Source: CAYJBH01 sp964370605
GTDB lineage: Bacteria; Bacillota; Clostridia; Oscillospirales; Ruminococcaceae
NCBI GenBank assembly: GCA_964370605.1
Contig: CAYJJX010000002.1
Coordinates: 62,001 to 126,000 of the forward strand
Direction of reading: 5' to 3'
DNA: 64,000 nt
Shown here: positions 35,425-43,912 of the stretch, one piece after another
How the letters are laid out: each line of letters starts with the position of its first letter
Position numbering within the stretch: the first letter of the stretch is position 1
Notes under the pieces: generated by a model
What the model saw: the letters and a program-made list of their open reading frames with translations, nothing else
Databases searched by the model: none
What the model was told of the DNA's origin: nothing
Position numbers and translations under genes: made by a program

Positions 35425-36192
35425 TTAAACTGTTAATAAACTTAAATACCAATCAGCAATAGTATTGCCGAAAAACGTTGCGACTACGCAACCGAGGGCA
35501 AGTGCGGGACAGAAGGGAACGCGGCTTTCATATTTGCGTTTGAAAAGGAGTTTTCGAATGACAATCACTGCACCGATGGAACCCATCAAGACGACTGCGA
35601 CAAGGAAGGCTACTACTATGCTCTTGGCTCCGAGTAAAAGTCCTGCTGCTGTCATGAGCTTGATATCTGCACCGCCAAATCCACCTGTGATCATTGCGAT
35701 GATCAACATTGGGACACTGACAATGACTGCGCCTAGCAAAAAGTATAGTAGGGAGTCAACATGGAAGTACAAATTAACGAGAGCCAATATTGTTATAGAA
35801 ACATGAAGGCGATCGGGGACTTCCATTGTGTCGAGGTCGATGAAGGTTGCGACGACAAGGATTGCAAAGAAGAGTGAAAAGATCACTGCGTTTTGAATCT
35901 CATCAAGACCGAAAAAGTAGCCGCTGAGTGCAAAAAGTGCAGTGGTGAGCAGTTCGACAAGTGCATATCGTGGGGAAATTTTTTCTTTGCAGTGTCGGCA
36001 TCTGCCACGAAGGAAGATATAGGAGAGAACCGGAACTAGTTCGATCGGGGAGAGTGTCTCATGACAGGTAGGGCAATAACTTCGACCCTTTGCGACCGAG
36101 ATGCCGAGCGGCAAGCGGTAGATGCAAACGTTAAGAAAACTGCCGATTACGAGACCAAAGATTGCGAAGATTGCGGTTATGAAAACAGTCAT
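35425..36192 (-). CDS. pilD: Prepilin peptidase PilD (A24 family)
   Basis: The 255-residue polytopic membrane aspartic protease has GSFLNVCIYRLP near the N-terminus and the zinc-type cysteine pairs CPTCHETLS and CRHCKEKIS in the first cytoplasmic loop. The catalytic aspartates are in TFIDLDTMEVPD and GGFGGADIKLM. The methyltransferase domain with cysteines is present, so it probably both cleaves and N-methylates the nine prepilin-like proteins of this locus. The start follows AAGGTGAG. It sits between the pilin array and the giant prepilin gene, 21 bp upstream of the latter. Confidence 0.95.
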   Translation of the reverse strand: MTVFITAIFAIFGLVIGSFLNVCIYRLPLGISVAKGRSYCPTCHETLSPIELVPVLSYIFLRGRCRHCKEKISPRYALVELLTTALFALSGYFFGLDEIQNAVIFSLFFAILVVATFIDLDTMEVPDRLHVSITILALVNLYFHVDSLLYFLLGAVIVSVPMLIIAMITGGFGGADIKLMTAAGLLLGAKSIVVAFLVAVVLMGSIGAVIVIRKLLFKRKYESRVPFCPALALGCVVATFFGNTIADWYLSLLTV

Positions 36193-36291
36193 GCAGGCTC
36201 ACCTTTTTTAAATGAGTGTTTCGATGCGCGGGTTTTATTTTTTGCGATCGCTTGTTGCATGTCTAGTATTCCTTGGGTGGGTTTTGAGTTT

Positions 36292-36306
36292 TGTTATCAG
36301 ATAACA
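36292..36306. promoter_or_regulatory. Perfect 15-bp palindrome upstream of pilD
   Basis: TGTTATC and GATAACA flank a single central base, in the 159-bp gap between the last pilin of the array and pilD. This is the shape of a dimeric repressor operator; the binding protein is unknown. Alternatively it is a small RNA hairpin. Confidence 0.35.
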
Positions 36307-36351
36307 CAAATACGTTTAAACTATCATTATATAATAACATAAAAGTATGTG

Positions 36352-36897
36352 CTAAATGTGGTAATAATCATCTCGTGTCTTAGGTCCACCGAGATCGATT
36401 TCATCGAGATATCCGACTTTGCCTAATGTAACTTCATATACCATGATGTTCTCTTCAGTATTTTCGACATCGGAGGGGCGGTAAGTGATCCAGTTGACAG
36501 CGCCGGTGTTTCCAGAAATTTGAAAGGTGAAAAATCCGTCAAAGTTATCGCCTAACATCTCGTTAACGGCTTGTAAAAAAGGTTTTGCCGAGGTTTCAAG
36601 ATCAGCTTTTGTGAACATTCTTTCTGTGTATATTTCTTGATTACCAGCGTCACGTTTGATACCGTCACCATCCGGCAAATTAGTCGGCTCGATGGGGTTA
36701 TACTTCAGCGATGCCGCCTCAAGGGCGGTCAGTAAAGCTTCTGCTTGACCTTGATCGGCGGTCTCTTGCGCACTCGCGCGATAACCTGCAACGGCAGGAA
36801 CGGCAATGGCGATCAAGATGACAATTACAACAAGCACCACTATCATTTCAATGAGGGTGAAACCTTTTTTGTTTTTAAGGATTCTGAGAGTTCGCAT
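36352..36897 (-). CDS. Type IV pilin, type C of second cassette
   Basis: The 181-residue prepilin has the signal NKKG^FTLIEMIVVLVVIVILIAIAVPAVAGYR. It closely resembles the pilin at 38372-38935 by shared segments: AVAGYRA then AQETAD, FLxAVxExLG, NFDGxFTF, VNWxTYRP and a final VGYLDE. It is therefore the last member of the second A-B-C cassette. The beta-rich C-terminus and its length fit a major or structural pilin. GAAAGGC precedes the ATG. There is no cysteine pair for a disulfide loop. Confidence 0.9.
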   Translation of the reverse strand: MRTLRILKNKKGFTLIEMIVVLVVIVILIAIAVPAVAGYRASAQETADQGQAEALLTALEAASLKYNPIEPTNLPDGDGIKRDAGNQEIYTERMFTKADLETSAKPFLQAVNEMLGDNFDGFFTFQISGNTGAVNWITYRPSDVENTEENIMVYEVTLGKVGYLDEIDLGGPKTRDDYYHI

Positions 36898-36955
36898 TGA
36901 TTTTTGCCTTTCGGTTGTAGTGGTTAGACTTTTTTAGCTAACCCTTTTTATTTGT

Positions 36956-37522
36956 TTAGTGTCCGTAAATTGCCTCAGTATATATAGTCTCATCCAATTC
37001 ATCCAGGTATCCGGAAACATCGTTTTTAACATCGTAGACCATGACTTCACTCGGTTCGGCACTGGCATGAGTGGATGCTTCTAATTCGCTTGTGGTATAT
37101 TTGTGATATGAAACCCAGTTTACGGAATTGTCATTCAGATCATATCCAAATTTGAATACCCCGCTAAATTTTTCTCCACCAAGAAGTTCAGACAAAGTGC
37201 CAAGAAACCCGGAAGCGGTGTTAGTTGCAGGTGTTATAACACTTCTTGAATAACACTCATCACTTACAGCGTCACCATCTGTGTCACGATCCAATCCAAA
37301 CAGCCACGCAGAACGGTCAATAGTATTATTAACAAGAGCTGTTTCCACCGCTGTTAATACAGTTTTCGCTTCTCCAAGGTCAGAGGTTCTTTCAGCTTCT
37401 TTTCGATATGCCAATATGGATGGAACTGCAATTGACATTATAATAACTATTATTAAAATGACAATTAGCATTTCAATAAGGGTAAAGCCTTTTTTGTTTT
37501 TGTAGTCAAATAATCTTTGCAT
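36956..37522 (-). CDS. Type IV pilin, type B of second cassette
   Basis: The 188-residue prepilin has the signal NKKG^FTLIEMLIVILIIVIIMSIAVPSI. It pairs with the pilin at 38992-39549 through YRxxxExTxDLGxAKT, KFGYxxxxNSxxWVSYH, HAS and VMVYDVxNDVSGYxDEL. The start at 37522 (MQRLFDYKNKKG) follows GAAAGGTAACAAG and matches the leader of its paralogues; a longer in-frame extension to 37627 runs into the spacer and is rejected. It is the middle gene of the second cassette. Confidence 0.9.
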   Translation of the reverse strand: MQRLFDYKNKKGFTLIEMLIVILIIVIIMSIAVPSILAYRKEAERTSDLGEAKTVLTAVETALVNNTIDRSAWLFGLDRDTDGDAVSDECYSRSVITPATNTASGFLGTLSELLGGEKFSGVFKFGYDLNDNSVNWVSYHKYTTSELEASTHASAEPSEVMVYDVKNDVSGYLDELDETIYTEAIYGH

Positions 37523-37568
37523 CTTGTTACCTTTCATAATTTTACTAATGGTATGCGTTGATTGAATT

Positions 37569-38162
37569 TTATGGGGTAAATGGCAAAGGAGTAATGATTC
37601 CATTGAGTTGTGAGTGAGTGAAGTCACCTGATATTTCAGAGTAATACAGTGGCACCGTCGATACTTCCGGGTAATATATCATCACAGACTCTTCATCAAT
37701 TACGTTCTCTGAACGCCAATAAGCTATCAAAGCAACTCCGCCTTGTGATATTGTTGAGCCATCTACTCTGAAATCATCGTTGTAAATAAATTTGAAATTA
37801 CCATGGAAATTAGGTCCGAGGTATTCTGCCACAAGCTTATAATACTCATCGGTTGCGGGATCTGCATGTCCTGCAGCCAATGTTCCATAATCAAGTGTTC
37901 CTGATTCAAAGAAATCAGTTCCTGCACCAACATCACTCCAATGACCGGAGTTATTGGTCGGCTGTTTACGAACGTATGCTGCTTCCAATGCAGTTAGAAT
38001 TGTCTCAACGCCACCCTCATCTTGGGTTCTCAGTGCATCTCGACGATACGCAGCAACTGCCGGAACAGCGATGGCAATGAGGACAACGACGATCATGATG
38101 ACAATCAGCATTTCTATAAGGGTGAACCCTTTTTTATTTTTTAGTTCTATGAGCTTTTGCAT
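37569..38162 (-). CDS. Type IV pilin, type A of second cassette
   Basis: The 197-residue prepilin begins MQKLIELKNKKG^FTLIEMLIVIMIVVVLIAIAVPAVAAYRRDALRTQDEG. It pairs with the pilin at 39622-40209: both have YRRDALRTQDEG, a HADxxTxEYY-like segment, LGPNFxGNFKF and YWRSxN with DESVM. The start at 38162 follows TCGAAAGGAAAACACG. It heads the second cassette and is preceded by the 209-bp gap that separates the two cassettes. Confidence 0.9.
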   Translation of the reverse strand: MQKLIELKNKKGFTLIEMLIVIMIVVVLIAIAVPAVAAYRRDALRTQDEGGVETILTALEAAYVRKQPTNNSGHWSDVGAGTDFFESGTLDYGTLAAGHADPATDEYYKLVAEYLGPNFHGNFKFIYNDDFRVDGSTISQGGVALIAYWRSENVIDEESVMIYYPEVSTVPLYYSEISGDFTHSQLNGIITPLPFTP

Positions 38163-38319
38163 CGTGTTTTCCTTTCGAATATTAAAGCTTATTTGGATTT
38201 TATGTAATTCAGTTTTATATAAATTTATTAAAACTGTTAATTTCAAATTTGTAGTTTGCTATTATATGTTTTTATTTATTATCATACTGTCGATTTCACA
38301 TTTGGATTTTTTGTATAGC

Positions 38320-38347
38320 CTGCCGCCGTGGGGTGCCAAGGCGGCAG
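38320..38347 (-). other. GC-rich stem-loop between the two pilin cassettes
   Basis: CTGCCGCC and GGCGGCAG form a perfect 8-bp stem around a 12-base loop, in otherwise AT-rich DNA. It lies 25 bp after the stop of the type C pilin of cassette 1 on the transcript. There is no T-run, so it may be a 3'-end stabiliser, processing site or weak attenuator. Confidence 0.5.
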
Positions 38348-38371
38348 ACTGTATTGAGTCTTTGTATTTAC

Positions 38372-38935
38372 TTATGGTGTGTCATGAAGCATATTGCCGT
38401 TTGTATATAAATTACTAGTACCAGGAATAAGAACTTCGTCAAGATATCCACTAACACCGTCTACTGCATGGAAGAGCATTGTGTTTGCTGTTGTTATTTC
38501 TGCTTGCGCTGGACGATATGTGACCCAGTTTACGCTACCGGTGGAAAGAGTAATGCTGAAAGTGAACTCACCGTCGAAGTTAGAGCCAAGGAATTCATCA
38601 ACGGCAATTAAGAATGGGCTTGCGCTACCTGCTAAGTCATTTCTATTAATTTGAGTTGAAGTCACAATTTGATTTTGTAACGGGGCACGTCCGATGCCTA
38701 ATGTGCCGGCTGCAAGATTCTCCGGCTCAGAAGGCGGATGCTGTGTTGCGGCAGCTTCAAGCGCATTAAATAGTGTCTCGGCTGCACCCTCGTCTGCTGT
38801 TTCCTGTGCATCGGCGCGGTAACCGGCAACCGCAGGAATTGCGATGGCAATAAGAATAACAATGATGAGAATGACCACCAACATCTCAATAAGGGTAAAA
38901 CCTTTTTTGTTTTTAAGTTGTATTAACTTTTGCAT
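38372..38935 (-). CDS. Type IV pilin, type C of first cassette
   Basis: The 187-residue prepilin has leader MQKLIQLKNKKG and helix FTLIEMLVVILIIVILIAIAIPAVAGYR. The C-terminal part has SPFLIAVDEFLG, NFDGEFTF, SVNWVTYRP and VSGYLDE. It shares these features with the pilin at 36352-36897. The start is the conserved MQKLI codon set after a GAAAGGC site. It lies 56 bp after the type B pilin and is followed by a stem-loop and the inter-cassette gap. Confidence 0.91.
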   Translation of the reverse strand: MQKLIQLKNKKGFTLIEMLVVILIIVILIAIAIPAVAGYRADAQETADEGAAETLFNALEAAATQHPPSEPENLAAGTLGIGRAPLQNQIVTSTQINRNDLAGSASPFLIAVDEFLGSNFDGEFTFSITLSTGSVNWVTYRPAQAEITTANTMLFHAVDGVSGYLDEVLIPGTSNLYTNGNMLHDTP

Positions 38936-38991
38936 ATTTTTTGCCTTTCTTTGTTTATTGGTTTATGTCGTAACAGAGTATATATAGTTGT

Positions 38992-39549
38992 TTACCAAGT
39001 ATGCAGGTACGGTGCGGCATTGTAGTTTATACCGTTTATTGTGCCGAGTTCATCCGCATAACCCGATACATCGTTCACAACGTCATATACCATTACTTTA
39101 GAGGCATGAGCGGTTCGTCCACCCGGTGCTGAATGGTCACTGTCATGGTATGATACCCAGTCGATGCTATTTGTTACAATGTTATAACCAAATTTGTATT
39201 TACCCGGGAATTCCGTATGTCCAATTTTTGCAAGAATTGCGCCTTGTAAAGGATCACTATATCCACCGGCAGGATCCATAACTTGATTGGTAATAAGCCA
39301 ATTTGTGCCTGCCGCACCCGGATCCATGAACCCTTCATCTTTAATATATTCTACATCTGTCAAAACTGCCTCGATTGCTGTGTATAGCGTTTTTGCGGCG
39401 CCAAGATCGGCTGTTTCTTCAGAGTCGCGACGATATGACAAGACCGACGGCACTGCTATCGCTAAGAGAATAACGATAATCAAGATGACTATCAACATCT
39501 CAATAAGGGTAAATCCCTTTTTGTTTTTAAGTTGTATAAGTTTTTGCAT
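38992..39549 (-). CDS. Type IV pilin, type B of first cassette
   Basis: The 185-residue prepilin has the same leader MQKLIQLKNKKG and helix FTLIEMLIVILIIVILLAIAVPSVLSYR. Its globular part contains FPGKYKFGYN, SIDWVSYHDS, THAS-like AHASKVMVYDV and NDVSGYADEL. It pairs with 36956-37522. An AGAAAGGGC site precedes the ATG. It lies 72 bp after the type A pilin and is almost certainly co-transcribed with it. Confidence 0.91.
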   Translation of the reverse strand: MQKLIQLKNKKGFTLIEMLIVILIIVILLAIAVPSVLSYRRDSEETADLGAAKTLYTAIEAVLTDVEYIKDEGFMDPGAAGTNWLITNQVMDPAGGYSDPLQGAILAKIGHTEFPGKYKFGYNIVTNSIDWVSYHDSDHSAPGGRTAHASKVMVYDVVNDVSGYADELGTINGINYNAAPYLHTW

Positions 39550-39621
39550 GTTCTACTGCCCTTTCTAAATGTATTAATTGATCAAACATGAATTGCTGGG
39601 GAATAAACAAAAAGATTCTGT

Positions 39622-40209
39622 TTATGGTCTGTATTGATTGTAGTTGTAGTAGCCGCCAAGAGTAGGATGTTCCGCAACAATTACATCAAGATATTCCGGT
39701 GTGCGATAATCTGTCACAGAATTTCCCAAAGCATTTAAGAACATCATTACTGATTCATCAGTGGTTGCGTTATCGCTTCTCCAATAAGAAACCCAGTCCA
39801 TGTGAGGTCCATATGATCCGCCGTAGGTAGCAAATTCGTAGCTGAATTTAAAGTTTCCTTGGAAGTTGGGGCCAAGACGCTCTGCCAACTCACCATAAAA
39901 CTCTCTTGTGTCTTCATCGGCGTGGGTGGTTGAAAGTGAAACCAATGTTTCGTAATCGAGATTTACAGTTGTATGTGAGTCATAAGAACCAGTATCTGTA
40001 TCGATAGGTCTTACACGGATAAGTGTCGCTTCAACTGCGGTTTTAATTGTCTCAATTGCACCCTCATCCTGTGTTCTCAGCGCATCTCTACGATAGGCTG
40101 CAACCGCAGGAACTGCAATTGCCAAGAGAATTACTACGATCAAGATGACGATTAGCATCTCGATCAGGGTGAAACCCTTTTTGTTTTTCATGTCTATGAG
40201 TTTTTGCAT
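39622..40209 (-). CDS. Type IV pilin, type A of first cassette
   Basis: The 195-residue prepilin begins MQKLIDMKNKKG^FTLIEMLIVILIVVILLAIAVPAVAAYRRDALRTQDEG. The globular region has RLGPNFQGNFKF, MDWVSYWRSDN and DESVMMF. It is the first pilin of the array and has its own promoter (40265-40292), which makes it a candidate for the major subunit. The start at 40209 follows CGAAAGGAAAACAACT; a longer in-frame frame to 40356 crosses the promoter and is rejected. Confidence 0.91.
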   Translation of the reverse strand: MQKLIDMKNKKGFTLIEMLIVILIVVILLAIAVPAVAAYRRDALRTQDEGAIETIKTAVEATLIRVRPIDTDTGSYDSHTTVNLDYETLVSLSTTHADEDTREFYGELAERLGPNFQGNFKFSYEFATYGGSYGPHMDWVSYWRSDNATTDESVMMFLNALGNSVTDYRTPEYLDVIVAEHPTLGGYYNYNQYRP

Positions 40210-40264
40210 AGTTGTTTTCCTTTCGTGTACAAAAATTATTTCTTTATTGCTTTTTTTGAGTTCT

Positions 40265-40292
40265 ATTATATTCTTTAACTCATTACATACAA
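40265..40292 (-). promoter_or_regulatory. Internal promoter of the pilin array
   Basis: On the minus strand, TTGTAT and a perfect TATAAT are separated by 16 bp, giving a leader of about 49 bases before the first pilin. This would let pilins be expressed above the level of the pilC-to-pilT assembly genes. Confidence 0.55.
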
Positions 40293-40364
40293 CTTCCCTT
40301 TCACCGTACATGCTCCCCCCGTTGCATTCATACAGAAGACGTGCAACTTTTTTCAAAACGCTCG

Positions 40365-41420
40365 TTAAACAAGCAATTTTTCCAGTGTTTGCCGATCGGC
40401 GGCTCTATCCATTGCAATCTCGACGCTGATCGCACCCTGCTTTACCAATGCCGCTAGATATGAGTCCAGCAAGACCATTCCGTTCTTCGCGTTACTTTGG
40501 ATGATGGTATTGATCTGAAATGCCTTGTTCTCACGAATGAGGTTTGAAATCGCATCGGTAACCGTCATGATTTCAAATGCCGGAAGACGTCCAACGTCAT
40601 CTTTTTTTGGCAAAAGTTGTTGTGTAATGACCGCTCGAAGCACCGTCGCAAGCTGTGTTCTGATCTGCTGCTGTTGGTGAGGCGGAAATACGTCGATTAG
40701 TCGGTCAATGGTTTTTGCCGTTCCGACGGTATGCAATGTTCCAAAGACAAGATGTCCTGTTTCAGCCGCTGTAATCGCCGCCGATATGGTCTCAAGGTCA
40801 CGCATCTCGCCGACCAAAATCACGTCCGGATCTTCACGAAGTGCACTCCTGAGTGCATATGAAAAACTGTCGACGTCCACTCCAACTTCACGCTGATTGA
40901 CAATGCAGTTTTTTGAAGTGTGCAGATACTCAATCGGATCTTCAATGGTAATGATGTGGTCTCTTTTAGTAGAATTGATATAGTCTACCATTGCCGCAAG
41001 TGTTGTGGTTTTACCGCTACCGGTCGGCCCTGTCACAAGGACAAGTCCACGCGGTTGGCTGGCAATTGTCTTGAAAATCTGCGGCAATCCCAGTGTGTCA
41101 AAACTCGGTAAAACGTCGTTGAGCATACGAAGAACTATTCCTCTGACACCCTTTTGCTTGAACACATTTACACGCTGACGTGTACCGTTTGGCATTACGT
41201 AACAAAAGTCGTAATCGGTGGTATCGGGAGAATAAGGATGTTTAGTCGAGCCTACAAGCTGTTTTGCTGCCGTCTCGACATCTTCGGCGGTCAAAGGCGG
41301 CATGTCATAGCGATTCACCATGCCATCAATTCTCGCTACCGGCGGTTCTCCTACAATCAAATGCAGGTCACTGCCTCGATTTTGCCGTGTGGTGGTAATC
41401 AGATGGTTAATATCAATCAA
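40365..41420 (-). CDS. pilT: Pilus retraction ATPase PilT
   Basis: The 351-residue ATPase opens SDLHLIVGEPPVARIDG, a PilT N-terminal hallmark. It has Walker A GPTGSGKTTT (near residue 132), Asp box ITIEDPIEYLH, Walker B region ILVGEMRDLETI and His box GTLHTVGTAKTIDR. It disassembles pilin from the pilus base, powering twitching and retraction. The start is TTG after a run of seven G; no ATG is available nearby. It follows pilB after 45 bp. Confidence 0.95.
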   Translation of the reverse strand: MIDINHLITTTRQNRGSDLHLIVGEPPVARIDGMVNRYDMPPLTAEDVETAAKQLVGSTKHPYSPDTTDYDFCYVMPNGTRQRVNVFKQKGVRGIVLRMLNDVLPSFDTLGLPQIFKTIASQPRGLVLVTGPTGSGKTTTLAAMVDYINSTKRDHIITIEDPIEYLHTSKNCIVNQREVGVDVDSFSYALRSALREDPDVILVGEMRDLETISAAITAAETGHLVFGTLHTVGTAKTIDRLIDVFPPHQQQQIRTQLATVLRAVITQQLLPKKDDVGRLPAFEIMTVTDAISNLIRENKAFQINTIIQSNAKNGMVLLDSYLAALVKQGAISVEIAMDRAADRQTLEKLLV

Positions 41421-41465
41421 ATCGCACCCCCCCTTTTTCTTTCACTTTACCTAATTCTAAATAAA

Positions 41466-43172
41466 TTACTCAATGTTTTCGCTGAGTACCATTGCCTCTT
41501 TCACCGAGATAGTGCCGTCCAAAACAAGTTCAATGGCTTGATCTATAAAGAACTTCTGCTTTCTTGTTTCGCGAAGATAATTTGTAATATCGGCTGTACT
41601 GCGCTGGGTTACAATCATGTTTCTGATATTCGCATCGGTCGGAACAATTTCACAAACCGCACGACGACCGAGATGTCCGAGGCCATCGCATCTGTTACAG
41701 CCGGGACTGCGATAAAGCTTTGTTACATTTGCGCCGTAACGTTCCATAAACACCTTTTCGGCGTCTTTGGGAGTGTACTCTTGCTTACAATGTGGGCAAA
41801 GTAGGCGAACCAGTCGCTGAGAGGCTGTTGCTACGATTGAAGATGCTGCAACATACGGCTCAACGCCCATGTCAACAATTCTCAAAAATGCCGAAGCCGC
41901 ACTGTTGGTATGCATAGAAGCCAAAACAAGGTGTCCGGTAATAGCGGCACGAGCAGCGATATCCGCCGTCTCAGAGTCACGAATCTCACCGATCATGATC
42001 TTGTCAGGGTCCTGACGAAGAATAGCGCGAAGTCCGTTCGCAAAGGTCAAGCCTGCACGATTGTTTACCTGTGTTTGGTTCACACCCTCGATATATTTTT
42101 CAACCGGATCCTCGACCGTCAACACATTACTGCTGACATCGGAAAGTTCCGCCAAAAGCGAATATAGAGTTGTTGTCTTACCACTACCTGTCGGTCCTGT
42201 CAAAAGAACAAGTCCGTTGGGGAGCGAAATGGCTTTTCTCAAAACTCTTGCATCGTGATCATTGAATCCGAGTTCTTCAAGGCGTTGAACACCGAGACGG
42301 CTGTCTGCCAAAAGACGGATAACAAGTTTTTCACCAAATACTGTTGGCATACTCGCAACACGAGCCGAAATCTCACGTCCGCCAATTTCCATTGAAAAAC
42401 GTCCATCAAGAGGTATACGTTTTTCTGCAATGTCCATTCCGGACATGATCTTGACACGTGTGATGATTCCGGGAAGGGTACGCGGATGCATTCTTACTAT
42501 TTCGGAAAGCAGACCGTCGATACGAAAACGTATGCGAACATCTTCTGCAGTCGGTTCAATATGAATATCACTGGTGTTACTGTTGTGTGCCTGCAACACG
42601 AGATTGTTTACAAACTGAACGATCGGCACATTGCCAAGGCGGCTCTCTACCGCTTCAAGCTCTGATACCTCAAGTGCCTCGGCCTCGTCGACTATTGAGC
42701 TTGTCGCATTGAGTGTATCGGCTGAACTGCCGATCACGTTGCGCTCATAATGACGAATCACACTGGCTTCAATGTCACTCTTTGTCGCAAGACAAGGAGT
42801 AATATTTTTACCGGTCGCGGTACCGATTGCAGTCAGCATATCATAATCAAGCGGGTCAGAGGTTGCAACCACCAATTCGTTACCGTTGAGACGATAAGGT
42901 ATAACATTGAACTGAAGTGCTATATCTCTTGGGAGCACCGAGAGCACAGTCTGCGCGATAATTGTGTCTGCAAGAGAAACATAATCGATGTGCAGTGCAT
43001 TTTGAAGAACACGCAGTACTGCATCTTCCTCAACAACTCCGTTCTCGACAAGTATGTCGCCAAGCTTTTTCCCACCTGAATTTTTCTGATGTTCCAATGC
43101 ACTTTGCAGTTGACTTTCGGTAATAAGACCGCTTTCTACCAGCATGTCTCCCAAACGTTTTTTAACTACCAT
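41466..43172 (-). CDS. pilB: Pilus extension ATPase PilB (GspE family)
   Basis: The 568-residue protein has an N-terminal MshEN-type domain (KKRLGDMLVESGLITESQLQSAL, repeated as KKLGDILVENGVVEEDAV), a second N-terminal domain and the AAA-like motor. The motor carries Walker A GPTGSGKTTT near residue 326 and DPDKIMIGEIRDSETA. The zinc-binding cysteines are CPHCKQ and CNRCDGLG. It powers pilin assembly. MshEN domains in some homologues bind cyclic di-GMP, relevant because GGDEF/EAL genes are adjacent. The ATG follows AAAGGATTGGG. Confidence 0.95.
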   Translation of the reverse strand: MVVKKRLGDMLVESGLITESQLQSALEHQKNSGGKKLGDILVENGVVEEDAVLRVLQNALHIDYVSLADTIIAQTVLSVLPRDIALQFNVIPYRLNGNELVVATSDPLDYDMLTAIGTATGKNITPCLATKSDIEASVIRHYERNVIGSSADTLNATSSIVDEAEALEVSELEAVESRLGNVPIVQFVNNLVLQAHNSNTSDIHIEPTAEDVRIRFRIDGLLSEIVRMHPRTLPGIITRVKIMSGMDIAEKRIPLDGRFSMEIGGREISARVASMPTVFGEKLVIRLLADSRLGVQRLEELGFNDHDARVLRKAISLPNGLVLLTGPTGSGKTTTLYSLLAELSDVSSNVLTVEDPVEKYIEGVNQTQVNNRAGLTFANGLRAILRQDPDKIMIGEIRDSETADIAARAAITGHLVLASMHTNSAASAFLRIVDMGVEPYVAASSIVATASQRLVRLLCPHCKQEYTPKDAEKVFMERYGANVTKLYRSPGCNRCDGLGHLGRRAVCEIVPTDANIRNMIVTQRSTADITNYLRETRKQKFFIDQAIELVLDGTISVKEAMVLSENIE

Positions 43173-43200
43173 AATTAAATGCCCAATCCTTTCTGAACGA

Positions 43201-43860
43201 TTACAATGTTATATCGGTGGTAAGTTCTGCAGGTGCAACCTGATAGGAGTACTTGACGAACTGCAACGCCATATCGACTGCCTCAGTATTGTCGATAAAG
43301 TCACTGAGCGACATTGCGGGTACTACCATATATATGTCGTTCTTTGCAAGTGCATCACTGTAATCAAGTATGCTGTCAATCGTTCCATTGACCGTCATGC
43401 TTGTAGTTTGTGTTATAATTTCATAATGATTCGGAACTGTAGTAATCTCAGATTCCTCCATCTGTCCTGAAACAAGCGGATGTTCTGATATTATTGTTGA
43501 TCCGCCATCTGCAAGGGAAGCTTCAACTACACTTGCATCGCTGAGTGACAGCGAATTGACGGTCAATCCGAAGTTTTCGGCAGAGTCAACATAAAAGTTG
43601 TGAACACTGTAGTTCTCGTCATAATACTGATCGAGTCCGATTGTAGCAATGTTATTATCAATCTCTTTGATCGCTGCCTCTAATTCTGCACCCTGTGCAA
43701 TGTCTTTCTCCAGTTGGTCCAGCTCGGCATCAAGCTCTGCAACCTTCAAGGTTCCCTCTGTATAGCTATCAATCGAAGGGACGGTTACGAAATAGTTAAG
43801 CAGAAACAGAATCAATACTGTCACCGCAACTATTAGAATTGTTTGATCACTTTTACTCAT
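43201..43860 (-). CDS. pilO: Pilus alignment protein PilO-like
   Basis: The 219-residue protein has one N-terminal membrane segment (about residues 8-28), a coiled coil (LKVAELDAELDQLEKDIAQ) and a ferredoxin-like C-terminal region with SMTVNGTIDSILDYSDALAKN, as in PilO. It is expected to pair with the PilN part of the upstream fusion to link platform and motor. Sequence similarity is low in this family, so the call leans on size, layout and position between pilM/N and pilB. GAAAGGAATGG lies upstream of the ATG. Confidence 0.8.
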   Translation of the reverse strand: MSKSDQTILIVAVTVLILFLLNYFVTVPSIDSYTEGTLKVAELDAELDQLEKDIAQGAELEAAIKEIDNNIATIGLDQYYDENYSVHNFYVDSAENFGLTVNSLSLSDASVVEASLADGGSTIISEHPLVSGQMEESEITTVPNHYEIITQTTSMTVNGTIDSILDYSDALAKNDIYMVVPAMSLSDFIDNTEAVDMALQFVKYSYQVAPAELTTDITL

Positions 43861-43912
43861 GGTAAATATCCATTCCTTTCCGAATGTATGATTTCAAATC
43901 GGTCAATAATTG

